Positions 35,095-43,217 of a DNA stretch of 64,000 nt are shown here, one piece after another. Location of the stretch: contig JAHZGH010000009.1 of NCBI GenBank assembly GCA_019420905.1, positions 124,001 to 188,000 of the forward strand, given 5' to 3'. The notes under the pieces were generated by a model. It was not told the origin of the DNA, did no database searches, and saw nothing but the letters and a program-made list of their open reading frames with translations. This DNA is from Succinivibrionaceae bacterium. GTDB taxonomy: Bacteria > Pseudomonadota > Gammaproteobacteria > Enterobacterales > Succinivibrionaceae. Within the stretch, counting starts at the first letter, position 1, and each line of letters begins with the position of its first letter. The position numbers and the translations under genes were made by a program.

Positions 35095-35460
35095 GATATG
35101 CTGCGTACGGAAGTCAAAAATATGATAACGCAACTTCTGAATATGGAAAAGCTGCAGAAAAAAGGTCATCAAATATGCTTTCAGCGATGCTCCAGCATTG
35201 AAAAACAGCTGATATGAGTGCATTCATGGGAAATATAAGAAGAGACATTGCTGTAGATAGAGCCGATATTGTGCTGATGAAAGGTAATATTTCCAATAGT
35301 TACTAAATACGATCAAGATAATTATTGTCCTATTCTTATGCATTAATTTTATAGGAATTGCGCTGTCTCTTATGGAAATGCTTACGGTCGCTACTGAAGT
35401 ATTTTTAAATAATGCTGCACAATTAACCTATACAAGATCAATTGTGGCAAGAACAGCAGA
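35095..35460 (+). pseudogene. Decayed C-terminal fragment of a P-type cation-transporting ATPase
   Basis: The plus strand, read with frame changes, retains recognisable pieces of a P-type ATPase: MEKLQKKGHQI (pre-hinge), then SDAPALK and, one base shifted, TADMSAFMGN, which correspond to the GDGINDAPAL hinge and the following ADVGIAMG. RADIVLMKGNISN matches ADIVLMKxDL. After a stop, CINFIGIALSLMEMLTVATE and FLNNAAQL resemble the last membrane helices of P1B heavy-metal pumps with their HNxxS motif. At least two frameshifts and in-frame stops make it non-functional. No intact upstream portion is visible, so most of the gene is already lost. Confidence 0.6.
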
Positions 35461-35516
35461 AAAAATTTTATATTTTTTTTTTTATATAATGACTATCTCT
35501 TTATAAGCAATAAAAA

Positions 35517-35545
35517 AAGCCCTGGAACCAAAAGTTCCAAGGCTT
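35517..35545 (-). terminator. Terminator of the uxuA-uxuB operon
   Basis: AAGCC-TGGAAC pairs with GTTCCA-GGCTT (one internal mismatch) around a short A-rich loop; on the minus strand it is followed by seven T residues. Confidence 0.8.
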
Positions 35546-35577
35546 GGGCAACTAAAAAATCAAAAAACAAGGTTAAA

Positions 35578-37194
35578 TTATTTGCTTAAATACTTTTGTA
35601 AGGTTTGACGTACTGCTCCCTTACCGCAAATCATCTCTTTAAACATTGTTTCAATCAGAGAACCAATACCAACTTCATATAAATCTACAGCAAATAATGA
35701 TTTGTTGCTCAAAATCGGCTGTAATTTATCTCCTACAGAAGAGCTGTCGCCAAATACAACGCCGTCTAAAGCTTTCTGAAGCATTGGAGCTAAAGGATCA
35801 GATGATAATTCAAAAGATTTACCTTCATCATCAATAGCTAATAAATAGCGAAGCCAGCCGGCAATAGCTAAAGGCAAAGCAACTAAATTGCTGGTATCAA
35901 GATTCTTCTTCTGATAGTTCTTTAGGGTCTCGCCAAATCTAATTACTACCTTCTGTGAAGTATCAGTAGCTATTCTTTGCGGAGAATCAGGCAGACATTT
36001 ATTAGTAAGTCTCTTTTCAATAACCTCAGTTAAAAAGTCCTTAGGATTTAAAATCTTAGGGTCGTCTACTACCGGCAATCCTTCTTTATATCCCAAACGA
36101 TTAACCAAAGCGCACAGGTCCTGATCTTCCATTTCAGCGCTGATCCTGGTATAACCTAAAACACATCCGAATACAGCAAGAGCTGTATGCAGCGGATTTA
36201 GACAGGTTGTAACCTTCATTCTTTCGCACAGATCAACCCCCTCTCTCTTTGTAAAGAGCACCCCTGCCGCCTCTAATTTAGGCCTGCCGTTAGGGAAATG
36301 ATCTTCAATAACCAAATACTGCGGTTTTTCAGCATTAACAAATGGTGCCAGGAAAGAGCCGAATTTGGTCTTGATAGGCTGCATATCCTCAATGCCGCGA
36401 TCTGCAAGCAATTTTACAATTGAGTCATCAGGTCTAGGAGTAATCTTATCAATCATTGACCAAGGGAATGAAATTTTTTCAGGATCGGTTAAATAATCAA
36501 TAAAATCACTGCCTACAAAGCCCTTAGCCTGCCATGCCTGTGCAATCGTTAAGACAGCATCCTTTATTTTGTCTCCATTATGAGAACAGTTATCCATTGA
36601 CACAACTGCCAAAGGAAGTTTTCCTGCATTGAATCTGTCAAAAAGCAAAGAAGTTACTATAGACATAGTATGAACAACTTTAGAAGGACCATTTTCTATA
36701 TCTTTTGCGACAGCAGGAATGATATTCTGATTTAAATCCTTAATTGCGTAGCCTTTCTCTGTAATTGTAAAAGAAATCATCTGCAATGAAGGATTTGTAA
36801 AAATAGATCTTACGGTCTTTTCATCTTCGGCGCTGGAACCATTAAACTTAAAGCCGTTAACAACGGAACCTATAACACGAAGCTCTACATTAGTATCAGG
36901 TAATAAAGTTACCTCCATACATAATTTGTCATGATTTTTATAAATCAAATCAACCAAAGCGCCGTCTACAGTATCAACAGTAATGATTCCGGTGTTTGCT
37001 AGATTCTTATTTAAAAGATCTTGCTGTAATGAAGCAATAAAGCCTCTGAAAATATTACCTGGACCAAAATGAACCCATACAGGATTATCTAAGCTATGCT
37101 CCTGAGCTGCTTTAACGTCAAATTTTGGAAGCTCTACATTTGCTTTCAAAAAGGCATCTGTATCCTTGATGCCCTCTAATGTAACTTTTGCCAT
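35578..37194 (-). CDS. uxuB: Fructuronate reductase (mannitol dehydrogenase family)
   Basis: 538-residue NAD-dependent polyol/uronate dehydrogenase. UxuB interconverts fructuronate and mannonate in glucuronate breakdown. The N-terminal Rossmann part starts with VHFGPGNIFRGF, the central catalytic region contains the MDNCSHNGDKI motif with the conserved lysine, and a helical C-terminal domain follows. It lies 15 bp after uxuA on the same strand, which decides between fructuronate reductase and mannitol dehydrogenase. It is about 50 residues longer than E. coli UxuB. AGGAG precedes the ATG. Confidence 0.88.
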   Translation of the reverse strand: MAKVTLEGIKDTDAFLKANVELPKFDVKAAQEHSLDNPVWVHFGPGNIFRGFIASLQQDLLNKNLANTGIITVDTVDGALVDLIYKNHDKLCMEVTLLPDTNVELRVIGSVVNGFKFNGSSAEDEKTVRSIFTNPSLQMISFTITEKGYAIKDLNQNIIPAVAKDIENGPSKVVHTMSIVTSLLFDRFNAGKLPLAVVSMDNCSHNGDKIKDAVLTIAQAWQAKGFVGSDFIDYLTDPEKISFPWSMIDKITPRPDDSIVKLLADRGIEDMQPIKTKFGSFLAPFVNAEKPQYLVIEDHFPNGRPKLEAAGVLFTKREGVDLCERMKVTTCLNPLHTALAVFGCVLGYTRISAEMEDQDLCALVNRLGYKEGLPVVDDPKILNPKDFLTEVIEKRLTNKCLPDSPQRIATDTSQKVVIRFGETLKNYQKKNLDTSNLVALPLAIAGWLRYLLAIDDEGKSFELSSDPLAPMLQKALDGVVFGDSSSVGDKLQPILSNKSLFAVDLYEVGIGSLIETMFKEMICGKGAVRQTLQKYLSK

Positions 37195-37209
37195 TAGTTT
37201 AGCTTTCTC

Positions 37210-38328
37210 CTATAAACGAGCAGTTGTGGAATTCAGATTATCAGGATAAGGCATGCCCTTTCCTTTTCTAATGGCTTCTTCCAAACCAATTAAATAAGTT
37301 GCACCTAAAGCTCTGTCAAATAAGCCATATCCAGGACGAGCTACTTCATCCCAAATCTCACGGCCATGATCTGGACGTACTAAACCATTAAAGCCAACCT
37401 CAACTAAAGCTTTTACAATCTCGTATAAATCTAAAGAACCAGTATGAGAAACATGTGAGCTTTCATGGAATTGATGATCGCCTGTATGCAATACATTACG
37501 AATATGAGCAAAATGAATGCGCGGTCCGATAATCGGATTACGAATAATCTTCGGTAAATTATTAGCTGGATTTGAGCCTAATGAGCCTGTGCATAAGGAA
37601 AAACCATTAAGCGGGCTTGGATTCATCTGTGCAATCTTAACTAAATCTTCTTCTGACTTAGTAATGCGAGGAATACCAAATAAATCATAAGAAGGATCAT
37701 CTGGATGTACGCCCATCTTAATATTGTATTTTTCGCATGTAGGCATGATGGCATCTAAGAAATATTTAAAGTTTGCACGCAGCTCATCACATGTCATGCC
37801 TTGGAATTTTTTAATCTGTGCAGTAATTTCATCGCGGCGATTTAACTCCCAGCCAGGCATTTCAAAGCCATTGGAGCTGTTTGCAATACGATCAAACATC
37901 TGATCTGCAGTTAAGCCTTCGATAATTTTTCCATCATATGCCAGAGCAGTTGAACCATCTTCCAGTCTTTGTGCCAAATCAGTACGTGTCCAGTCAAACA
38001 CTGGCATAAAGTTATAACATACTAAATGGATATCATTCTTACCAACAGCTTCTAATGATTTAATGTAATTATCAATTAATTCATCACGATTCTTATCACC
38101 ATATTTAATATCTTCATGAACATTGATACTCTCAATGCCCATTAGCTTAAGTCCGGCCTTTTCAACTAAAGCCTTTCTCTCTGCAACTTTCTCTTCAGTC
38201 CAAGCTACGCCTGCAGGAATTTCATGCAAAGCCGTTATAACACCTTCCATTCCTGGTACTTGACGAATCTGTTTTAAAGTTACGCTATCCTGATCTGGTC
38301 CAAACCAGCGCATGGTCATGTGCATCAT
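37210..38328 (-). CDS. uxuA: Mannonate dehydratase
   Basis: 372-residue TIM-barrel dehydratase converting D-mannonate to 2-keto-3-deoxygluconate with Fe or Mn. The start MRWFGPDQDSVTLKQIRQ, ALHEIPAGVAW, GIESINVHEDIKYG, HLVCYNFMPVFDWTRTDL, MGVHPDDPS, and the histidine strands IHFAHIRN and GLVRPDHGREIWD are all characteristic. Several Met codons occur at the start; the first is used because GGAG lies upstream. First gene of the uxuA-uxuB pair, with an ATACTAG element upstream at 38411. Confidence 0.93.
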   Translation of the reverse strand: MMHMTMRWFGPDQDSVTLKQIRQVPGMEGVITALHEIPAGVAWTEEKVAERKALVEKAGLKLMGIESINVHEDIKYGDKNRDELIDNYIKSLEAVGKNDIHLVCYNFMPVFDWTRTDLAQRLEDGSTALAYDGKIIEGLTADQMFDRIANSSNGFEMPGWELNRRDEITAQIKKFQGMTCDELRANFKYFLDAIMPTCEKYNIKMGVHPDDPSYDLFGIPRITKSEEDLVKIAQMNPSPLNGFSLCTGSLGSNPANNLPKIIRNPIIGPRIHFAHIRNVLHTGDHQFHESSHVSHTGSLDLYEIVKALVEVGFNGLVRPDHGREIWDEVARPGYGLFDRALGATYLIGLEEAIRKGKGMPYPDNLNSTTARL

Positions 38329-38410
38329 AATGAAAAAACTCCAAAATACTTACAATAAATTCAATATATACATCAATGATTATAAGTTTATAACTTTTAT
38401 GTCTGATATT

Positions 38411-38417
38411 CTAGTAT
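38411..38417 (-). promoter_or_regulatory. ATACTAG element upstream of uxuA
   Basis: On the minus strand it reads CTTGGATACTAGAATA, matching CTTGTATACTAG found at both GntR promoters. About 85 bp before the uxuA start. Confidence 0.45.
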
Positions 38418-38450
38418 CCAAGTTTTGGTTTTGTGAACTAACTCTATTTT

Positions 38451-39179
38451 TTAAAAATCTTCATCCTCTTCTAAAAACCATTCTTCATATTGCTCCTTTA
38501 TTCCCAAATGAGTTTGCATTACTTCGAACAAATGAACCTTCAGCAGGCGCTTAGCTTCTGCAAAATCATGGTTATGCAAAGCCAAACAAATTGCTTCATG
38601 TTCTCCAATCAGCTGCTCTATAGTGGAGGGTTTCTTCATTGATAAAAATCTGATTCTATCTAGCTGCCCTTTAATTGATTGAATTACCGACCAAGCCATA
38701 GGACACTGCGAAAAGCCACATAAAAGCTCATGAAACTTATTATCTTCATCTAAAAATATTGCATCCTGATCTTTTTCTTTCTGTAAGGCTTCTTTTTGAT
38801 TTTCTATATTGCGTTTTAAATCGGCTAAAATTTTCGTAAAGCTTTTAACATTTAAATTTTGTGCATTATCAATGCAGCTGCACTCAATAGATGTCCGAAT
38901 AAAACAAACCTGACGCAAATTAGCAATTGAAATTTTTTGAACAACAGTTCCTCTCTGCGGCGCAATAAATACTAAATCCTCATTGCCAAGCATCATTAGC
39001 GCTTCACGGACAGGATGTCTTGATACATTAAAAAAAGCAGCTAATTCATTTTCAGAAAAGGTTGTTCCAGGTTTTAATGTATTATTAACAATATTTGAAC
39101 GCATATGCGTATATATCTGCTTTGAGATCGGCTGCTTATTGGATAATCTTAGCTTTGGAATAATGTTTTTAATCATCAT
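38451..39179 (-). CDS. GntR family regulator (FCD domain), UxuR-like
   Basis: 242 residues. Winged helix with FSENELAAFFNVSRHPVREA (about 40-60) followed by an FCD ligand-binding domain with DEDNKFHE near 148 and later histidines for the metal site. A paralogue of the GntR protein at 29706-30428. Placed between uxuAB and a TRAP operon, it is the likely repressor of both, with a hexuronate or its keto-acid as effector. AAGG precedes the ATG. Confidence 0.87.
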   Translation of the reverse strand: MMIKNIIPKLRLSNKQPISKQIYTHMRSNIVNNTLKPGTTFSENELAAFFNVSRHPVREALMMLGNEDLVFIAPQRGTVVQKISIANLRQVCFIRTSIECSCIDNAQNLNVKSFTKILADLKRNIENQKEALQKEKDQDAIFLDEDNKFHELLCGFSQCPMAWSVIQSIKGQLDRIRFLSMKKPSTIEQLIGEHEAICLALHNHDFAEAKRLLKVHLFEVMQTHLGIKEQYEEWFLEEDEDF

Positions 39180-39244
39180 TAAAACCTTAAAAAATTCAAT
39201 AAATATTAGTTAATTGATATATAAATAAAATATGTGTTTACTCT

Positions 39245-39264
39245 GCAATATGCTTGTATACTAG
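39245..39264. promoter_or_regulatory. Shared GntR operator-like sequence, copy B
   Basis: GCAATATGCTTGTATACTAG, 18/20 identical to 30451-30470 and extended by TATG so that the core CATACTAGTATAC-type symmetry is stronger. Lies about 65 bp upstream of the minus-strand GntR gene. Confidence 0.55.
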
Positions 39265-39443
39265 TATGTTAATTATAGTATTTGACCTATATTCAATATG
39301 ATATTTGGATCAATTTTTTGTAAAAAACATTTTTTTTGCATTTTAATGCTGCTTCATTCATGAAATCGGCAGCATCTTGCAGATAATTTTCTCCATATAG
39401 CTTAAATTTAAAGAATTTTATTTTTTTTTCAACTCAAATCTTT

Positions 39444-39471
39444 AATACTAGATTACTAATGAACTAGTATT
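39444..39471. promoter_or_regulatory. Inverted ATACTAG pair upstream of TRAP module 3
   Basis: AATACTAG and CTAGTATT form perfect 8-bp inverted arms 12 bases apart. The same core occurs in copies A and B and before uxuA, so it is probably a GntR binding site. Confidence 0.5.
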
Positions 39472-39647
39472 CCACTTCACTTTATTTATTTGAAATATAA
39501 ATAAAAATATTTAAAAATTACTACAATGTTTTCTTAAATTTTTATATTTTTATTGCAAATTGTGACTTATGATCAGTTTTTTTAACATTTACTTATTTAA
39601 CATTTAGGCATTATGTTCCTCACCCAAACATTCATAGGAGTCTTAAT

Positions 39648-40649
39648 ATGTACAAAAAAACCTTTTTAGCCATGTGCGCAGCAGCTGCTTTACTTGCCGC
39701 TCCATTAAGTTCAGTACAAGCAAAAACCTACCGTGTAATTTTTGCCGGTTACTTTGGACCTGATCATCCAAATACTCTGATGATGCAGCACTTTAAAAAA
39801 GAAATTGAGGAAATTTCTAATGGCCAATTTAAGGTTACCTTAAAGCCGAATAATGAAGCCGGCGGCGAAGAAAAGATCATGGAATTGGTAAAGCGCGGAA
39901 CAATTCAAATTGCTCAGGTTGGCGGTTTGATTAAAAATGACGAGCCGATGATTGCCGCTTGGGAACAGCCTTTTATGGTTAACAGCTGGGATCATGCTAA
40001 AAAAGTTTTCCTTTCTGGCGGAATGAAGCCTTTTGAGGGTGATTACACAAAAAATTCAGGAGCTAGAATTGAAGGCGTAATTGTAAACGGCTTCAGACAA
40101 ATATCTTCATCTTTCCCGGTAACCAATATGGAAGAACTTGGAAAAATGAAAATAAGAACTCCTTTAAATGAAGTGTTTGTTCAATTATTTAAAGCTTTAG
40201 GCACTAATCCTACCCCTCTTCCGGCAACAGAGCTTTATACCGCATTAGAAACTAAGGTTGTAGACGGACAGGATAATCCTTACTCAATGGTTCAGTCCAT
40301 GGGCTGGTATGAAGTTAATAAATATATGCTCGAATCACGCCATATCTTCTCTCCTACCTTTGTTTTAGTAAACGACAAGTGGTATCAAAAATTAGATGAC
40401 GAAGCTAAAGGCTGGTTTGACACTGCAATGAAAAATGCAGTTGCATACAACTGGGAAATTTCTGAGGCAGATGAAGGCAAAACTGTTGACTTCCTAAAGA
40501 GCCACGGCGTTACTATTACTATCCCGACAGATGAGTTCAAAGCACAAATGGTTAAGGCTTCTGAACCTGTATGGGCATGGTTTGATAAAGAAGTTCCTGG
40601 CTCAAAAGAAATCCGCGACTACATTAAGAGTGTAGATTCTCAAAAATAA
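39648..40649 (+). CDS. TRAP transporter substrate-binding protein (module 3)
   Basis: 333-residue DctP-type receptor with a clear signal peptide (positively charged start, hydrophobic core, cleavage near SSVQA-K). The conserved MKIRTPLNEVFVQLFKALG, with the carboxylate-binding arginine, and VVDGQDNPYSM identify it. Strongly related to the receptor at 32456. First gene of its operon, followed after a hairpin by the two permease genes. Confidence 0.9.
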   Translation: MYKKTFLAMCAAAALLAAPLSSVQAKTYRVIFAGYFGPDHPNTLMMQHFKKEIEEISNGQFKVTLKPNNEAGGEEKIMELVKRGTIQIAQVGGLIKNDEPMIAAWEQPFMVNSWDHAKKVFLSGGMKPFEGDYTKNSGARIEGVIVNGFRQISSSFPVTNMEELGKMKIRTPLNEVFVQLFKALGTNPTPLPATELYTALETKVVDGQDNPYSMVQSMGWYEVNKYMLESRHIFSPTFVLVNDKWYQKLDDEAKGWFDTAMKNAVAYNWEISEADEGKTVDFLKSHGVTITIPTDEFKAQMVKASEPVWAWFDKEVPGSKEIRDYIKSVDSQK

Positions 40650-40690
40650 TATTCCTGCTATCAAGTAAATTCTTGTAAATAAAAGAAAAT

Positions 40691-40713
40691 AAGGGGCGCA
40701 CTATGTGCCCCTT
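40691..40713 (+). promoter_or_regulatory. Intercistronic hairpin between TRAP receptor and permease genes
   Basis: AAGGGG-GCAC and GTGC-CCCTT pair around a 3-nt loop (one bulged C). Such a structure can protect the upstream receptor mRNA or attenuate read-through, raising receptor levels relative to the permease. Confidence 0.55.
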
Positions 40714-40725
40714 AGGGGAAATTTC

Positions 40726-41241
40726 ATGGAAAATTTTATTAAAATTCTAAGCAAAATCAATAAATACCTTTGTACCATATTATTAATTACAATGGTAGGT
40801 TATGTATTTGCTAATACTGCTTTAAGATATTTCTTTGATTCAGGCATTATTATCACTGAAGAGCTTGTTCGTTATTTGTTCGTATGGGGAATTTATTTAG
40901 CAGTCATCTCTGTATGGTTTAATCGTGGACATATTCGTGTAACAACAGTCACTGATAGATTAACACCAAGAAATAAAATAAAATTTTCTCTCATATTTGA
41001 AGTAGTATCTATTCTTGTTTTATTAATTCTGGCTTACGGCAGCATGCAATATTATTTTGATACAACAACAATAGGTCAGGTAACTGGCATTCCTTATAGA
41101 GCTTTAATTTTTGCCGTTGCTTTAGGTGCTTTTATTTGCAGCCTAGTTTCAATAGGTCATATCAAGCAAGATTTACAAATGCTTAAATTAGACGATAGTA
41201 CATTAGAAAAAATGCAACAAGAGGCCAATAAGGAGCAATAA
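40726..41241 (+). CDS. TRAP transporter small permease subunit (module 3)
   Basis: 171 residues from the ATG at 40726, which has AGGGGA upstream; an in-frame ATG 21 bp earlier lies in the hairpin and lacks a ribosome site. Four hydrophobic segments and the DctQ-type motif RYFFDSGIIITEELVRYLF, nearly the same as in module 2, followed by RGHIRV. Ends 2 bp before the large subunit. Confidence 0.86.
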   Translation: MENFIKILSKINKYLCTILLITMVGYVFANTALRYFFDSGIIITEELVRYLFVWGIYLAVISVWFNRGHIRVTTVTDRLTPRNKIKFSLIFEVVSILVLLILAYGSMQYYFDTTTIGQVTGIPYRALIFAVALGAFICSLVSIGHIKQDLQMLKLDDSTLEKMQQEANKEQ

Positions 41242-41243
41242 TC

Positions 41244-42527
41244 ATGGAACTGTTTATATTTTTAGGCTCATTGTTTGCTTTCCTTTTTACTGGATTGCCT
41301 ATTGCCATAGTTTTATTTATTTGTTGCATCATCCTGCTGTGGGTTCTCGATATGGGAGATATTCCATATCAGTTAGCCTTCCAGGTAGTCTCAGGAACTG
41401 ATAACTATATTCTTATTACCGTGCCGTTTTTCATTCTTGCCGGTGAAATTATGAAGCACGGAGGCATCTCCAAGCAGCTGATTGACTTTGCTCAAGCTAT
41501 TGTTGGAAGATTCAGAGGTGGTCTTGGCTACGTGACTATTCTTGCCTGCATGTTATTTGCCGGACTTTCAGGCGTAGCAATCGCCGATGTATCTGCTCTT
41601 GGAGGAATGCTGATCCCTATGATGGTAGCATCAGGATATGACAAAGCCAGAGCAACCGGCCTTGTATGTTCTTCTGCATTAACAGCGCCTATTATTCCGC
41701 CCTCACTGCCAATGATTATTTTAGGCGTAACTGCAGGATTATCCATAGGCAAGCTATTTGTTATGGGAATTGTTCCTGGCATTCTGCTCGGTATGTCTAT
41801 TATGGCAGCATGGTTCATCATGGTAAGAAAAGACAAAATCACTGATGTTACACGCGTACCATTCAAAGAGGTTCTGCCTATTACCATAAAAGCCATTCCT
41901 GCAATTTTATTACCTGTAATTATCATTGTAGGCATACGTATGGGCGCATTTACCCCGACTGAAGGCGGAGCCGTAGCCTGCGTATATGCTTTCTTAGTAT
42001 CAACACTGATAAATCGTCAGCTTAAATTAAGTGCTATTCCGCAGCTGTGCTACGATGCAATGAAGAGCACTGCCATAGTTATGTTTATCGTAGGCGGCGC
42101 ATCAGCAGTAGGCTGGATGATAACAATGGCTGACGTTCCGGCTCAGCTTGTAGAACTAATGCATGGATTGGTAAATCACCCTATCATCCTTCTGATTGTA
42201 TTAAATATACTTTTATTAGCTCTTGGTATGGTAATGGATATCACGCCAATTACATTGATATTTACCCCAGTACTATTCCCTCTTGTAGAGGCTGCTGGCA
42301 TCGATGTTTACTACTTTGCTGTTATCATGATTATCAACTTATGTCTTGGACTTTTAACCCCTCCTGTAGGAACTGTCCTTTATATTGGATGTTCTGTAAG
42401 TAATTTAAAGATGGGTCAGGTAGTAAGAGGCATTGGACCTTTCTTAATTGCAGAATTTTTATTCTTAATTGCCTGTCTGCTTTTCCCAAGCATAATCATG
42501 GCCCCAGCAACTTGGTTTGGATATTAA
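41244..42527 (+). CDS. TRAP transporter large permease subunit (module 3)
   Basis: 427-residue DctM-family subunit with about 12 membrane segments. FAGLSGVAIADVSALG, TAPIIPPSLP, FTPTEGGAVACVYAF and GLLTPPVGTVLYIG are the family motifs. Its closest visible relative is the subunit at 31152, showing that modules 2 and 3 are a duplicated pair. Sodium-driven uptake of a hexuronate or related acid is the likely role. Confidence 0.92.
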   Translation: MELFIFLGSLFAFLFTGLPIAIVLFICCIILLWVLDMGDIPYQLAFQVVSGTDNYILITVPFFILAGEIMKHGGISKQLIDFAQAIVGRFRGGLGYVTILACMLFAGLSGVAIADVSALGGMLIPMMVASGYDKARATGLVCSSALTAPIIPPSLPMIILGVTAGLSIGKLFVMGIVPGILLGMSIMAAWFIMVRKDKITDVTRVPFKEVLPITIKAIPAILLPVIIIVGIRMGAFTPTEGGAVACVYAFLVSTLINRQLKLSAIPQLCYDAMKSTAIVMFIVGGASAVGWMITMADVPAQLVELMHGLVNHPIILLIVLNILLLALGMVMDITPITLIFTPVLFPLVEAAGIDVYYFAVIMIINLCLGLLTPPVGTVLYIGCSVSNLKMGQVVRGIGPFLIAEFLFLIACLLFPSIIMAPATWFGY

Positions 42528-43217
42528 ATAATAATATATCGCTATACGGGAAGGAGATTAAATAGCTTAAGAAAACAAATTAATTTATATTTGAAGCTGA
42601 AATCTTCACACAACCTTGCAAAATTTTAAGCCCCAATGAAGAATTGGGGCTTTTTGTCAAATTTGATTTTTTATCTGCTGCAGCAAAAAACAACAGCGAT
42701 TATCAGCTAGTATATTTCCATATTAGGCGATTCTCTGCTATAAAAAGCTTATTAAGTATCTTATTAGCAATAAGCGCATTATTACTATGTCTGTTAACAT
42801 ATTGTTCGATCTGCATTATTTTTAGATCTAAATAATTTAGGCTCTAAATAAAACATATATACCTGCATGAGCACAACATGCCTCTTCTCTTTTCAATAAG
42901 AAATTTTTCTTATCTGTATTTTCCTGATTTAAATAAATTACGCTTTATTTTAGTGCATCAATTTTTTTATTATTTTCTTAGCCATCCTTCTGGGATTTTT
43001 AATGAATCCTATTCTTTAATTTGTATTAACTTATTGTTTAAAATAAATTTAAATTCAAAAAAATTATATTCACAATAATACTCTTCACCTTTATATAAGG
43101 CTTTTTCCATATGCTCTATTTTCTTGCCACAAAGCACTAAAAATGTGCATAAATTGCCTATGCTTTAATAAAGCATCTAAAATTAAGGCACCAACAGTAA
43201 TTTATAAGGATTTTTAT
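42528..43217. other. Intergenic region before asnB
   Basis: 690 bp. Contains the TRAP terminator and then about 500 bp of AT-rich DNA. Two short open frames (42644-42835, 42878-43078) have no ribosome sites or recognisable domains and I do not count them. A small perfect hairpin, ATGCTTTA/TAAAGCAT (43160-43176), lies in the probable asnB leader. Confidence 0.5.
42628..42656 (+). terminator. Rho-independent terminator
   Basis: AAGCCCCAAT/ATTGGGGCTT, a perfect 10-bp stem with a 5-nt loop followed by T residues, about 100 bp after the large subunit. Confidence 0.88.

Larger units (their letters stand above)
34676..35577. other. Intergenic region with pseudogene remnant
   Basis: About 900 bp between two convergent operons. 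The right half holds the P-type ATPase remnant and the uxuB terminator; the left part (34676-35090) shows no interpretable coding signal. Confidence 0.5.
39180..39647. other. Divergent control region, gntR / TRAP module 3
   Basis: 468 bp without a gene, rich in A/T runs, holding the copy-B operator-like element and an ATACTAG inverted pair. A half-match to a CRP site (TGTGACTTATGATCAG) occurs near 39561. Confidence 0.55.

Noticed and set aside
35114..35296. 60-codon minus-strand frame
   Set aside because: It is antisense to the P-type ATPase remnant and has no support of its own.
42707..42713. Additional CTAGTAT motif
   Set aside because: Lies downstream of the TRAP terminator with no promoter context; probably a chance match.
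42644..42835. 63-codon hydrophobic frame after the TRAP module 3 terminator
   Set aside because: It begins inside the terminator hairpin, has no ribosome site and no recognisable family.
42878..43078. 66-codon frame upstream of asnB
   Set aside because: Composition reflects AT-rich intergenic DNA (Phe, Leu, Ile, Asn); no ribosome site.
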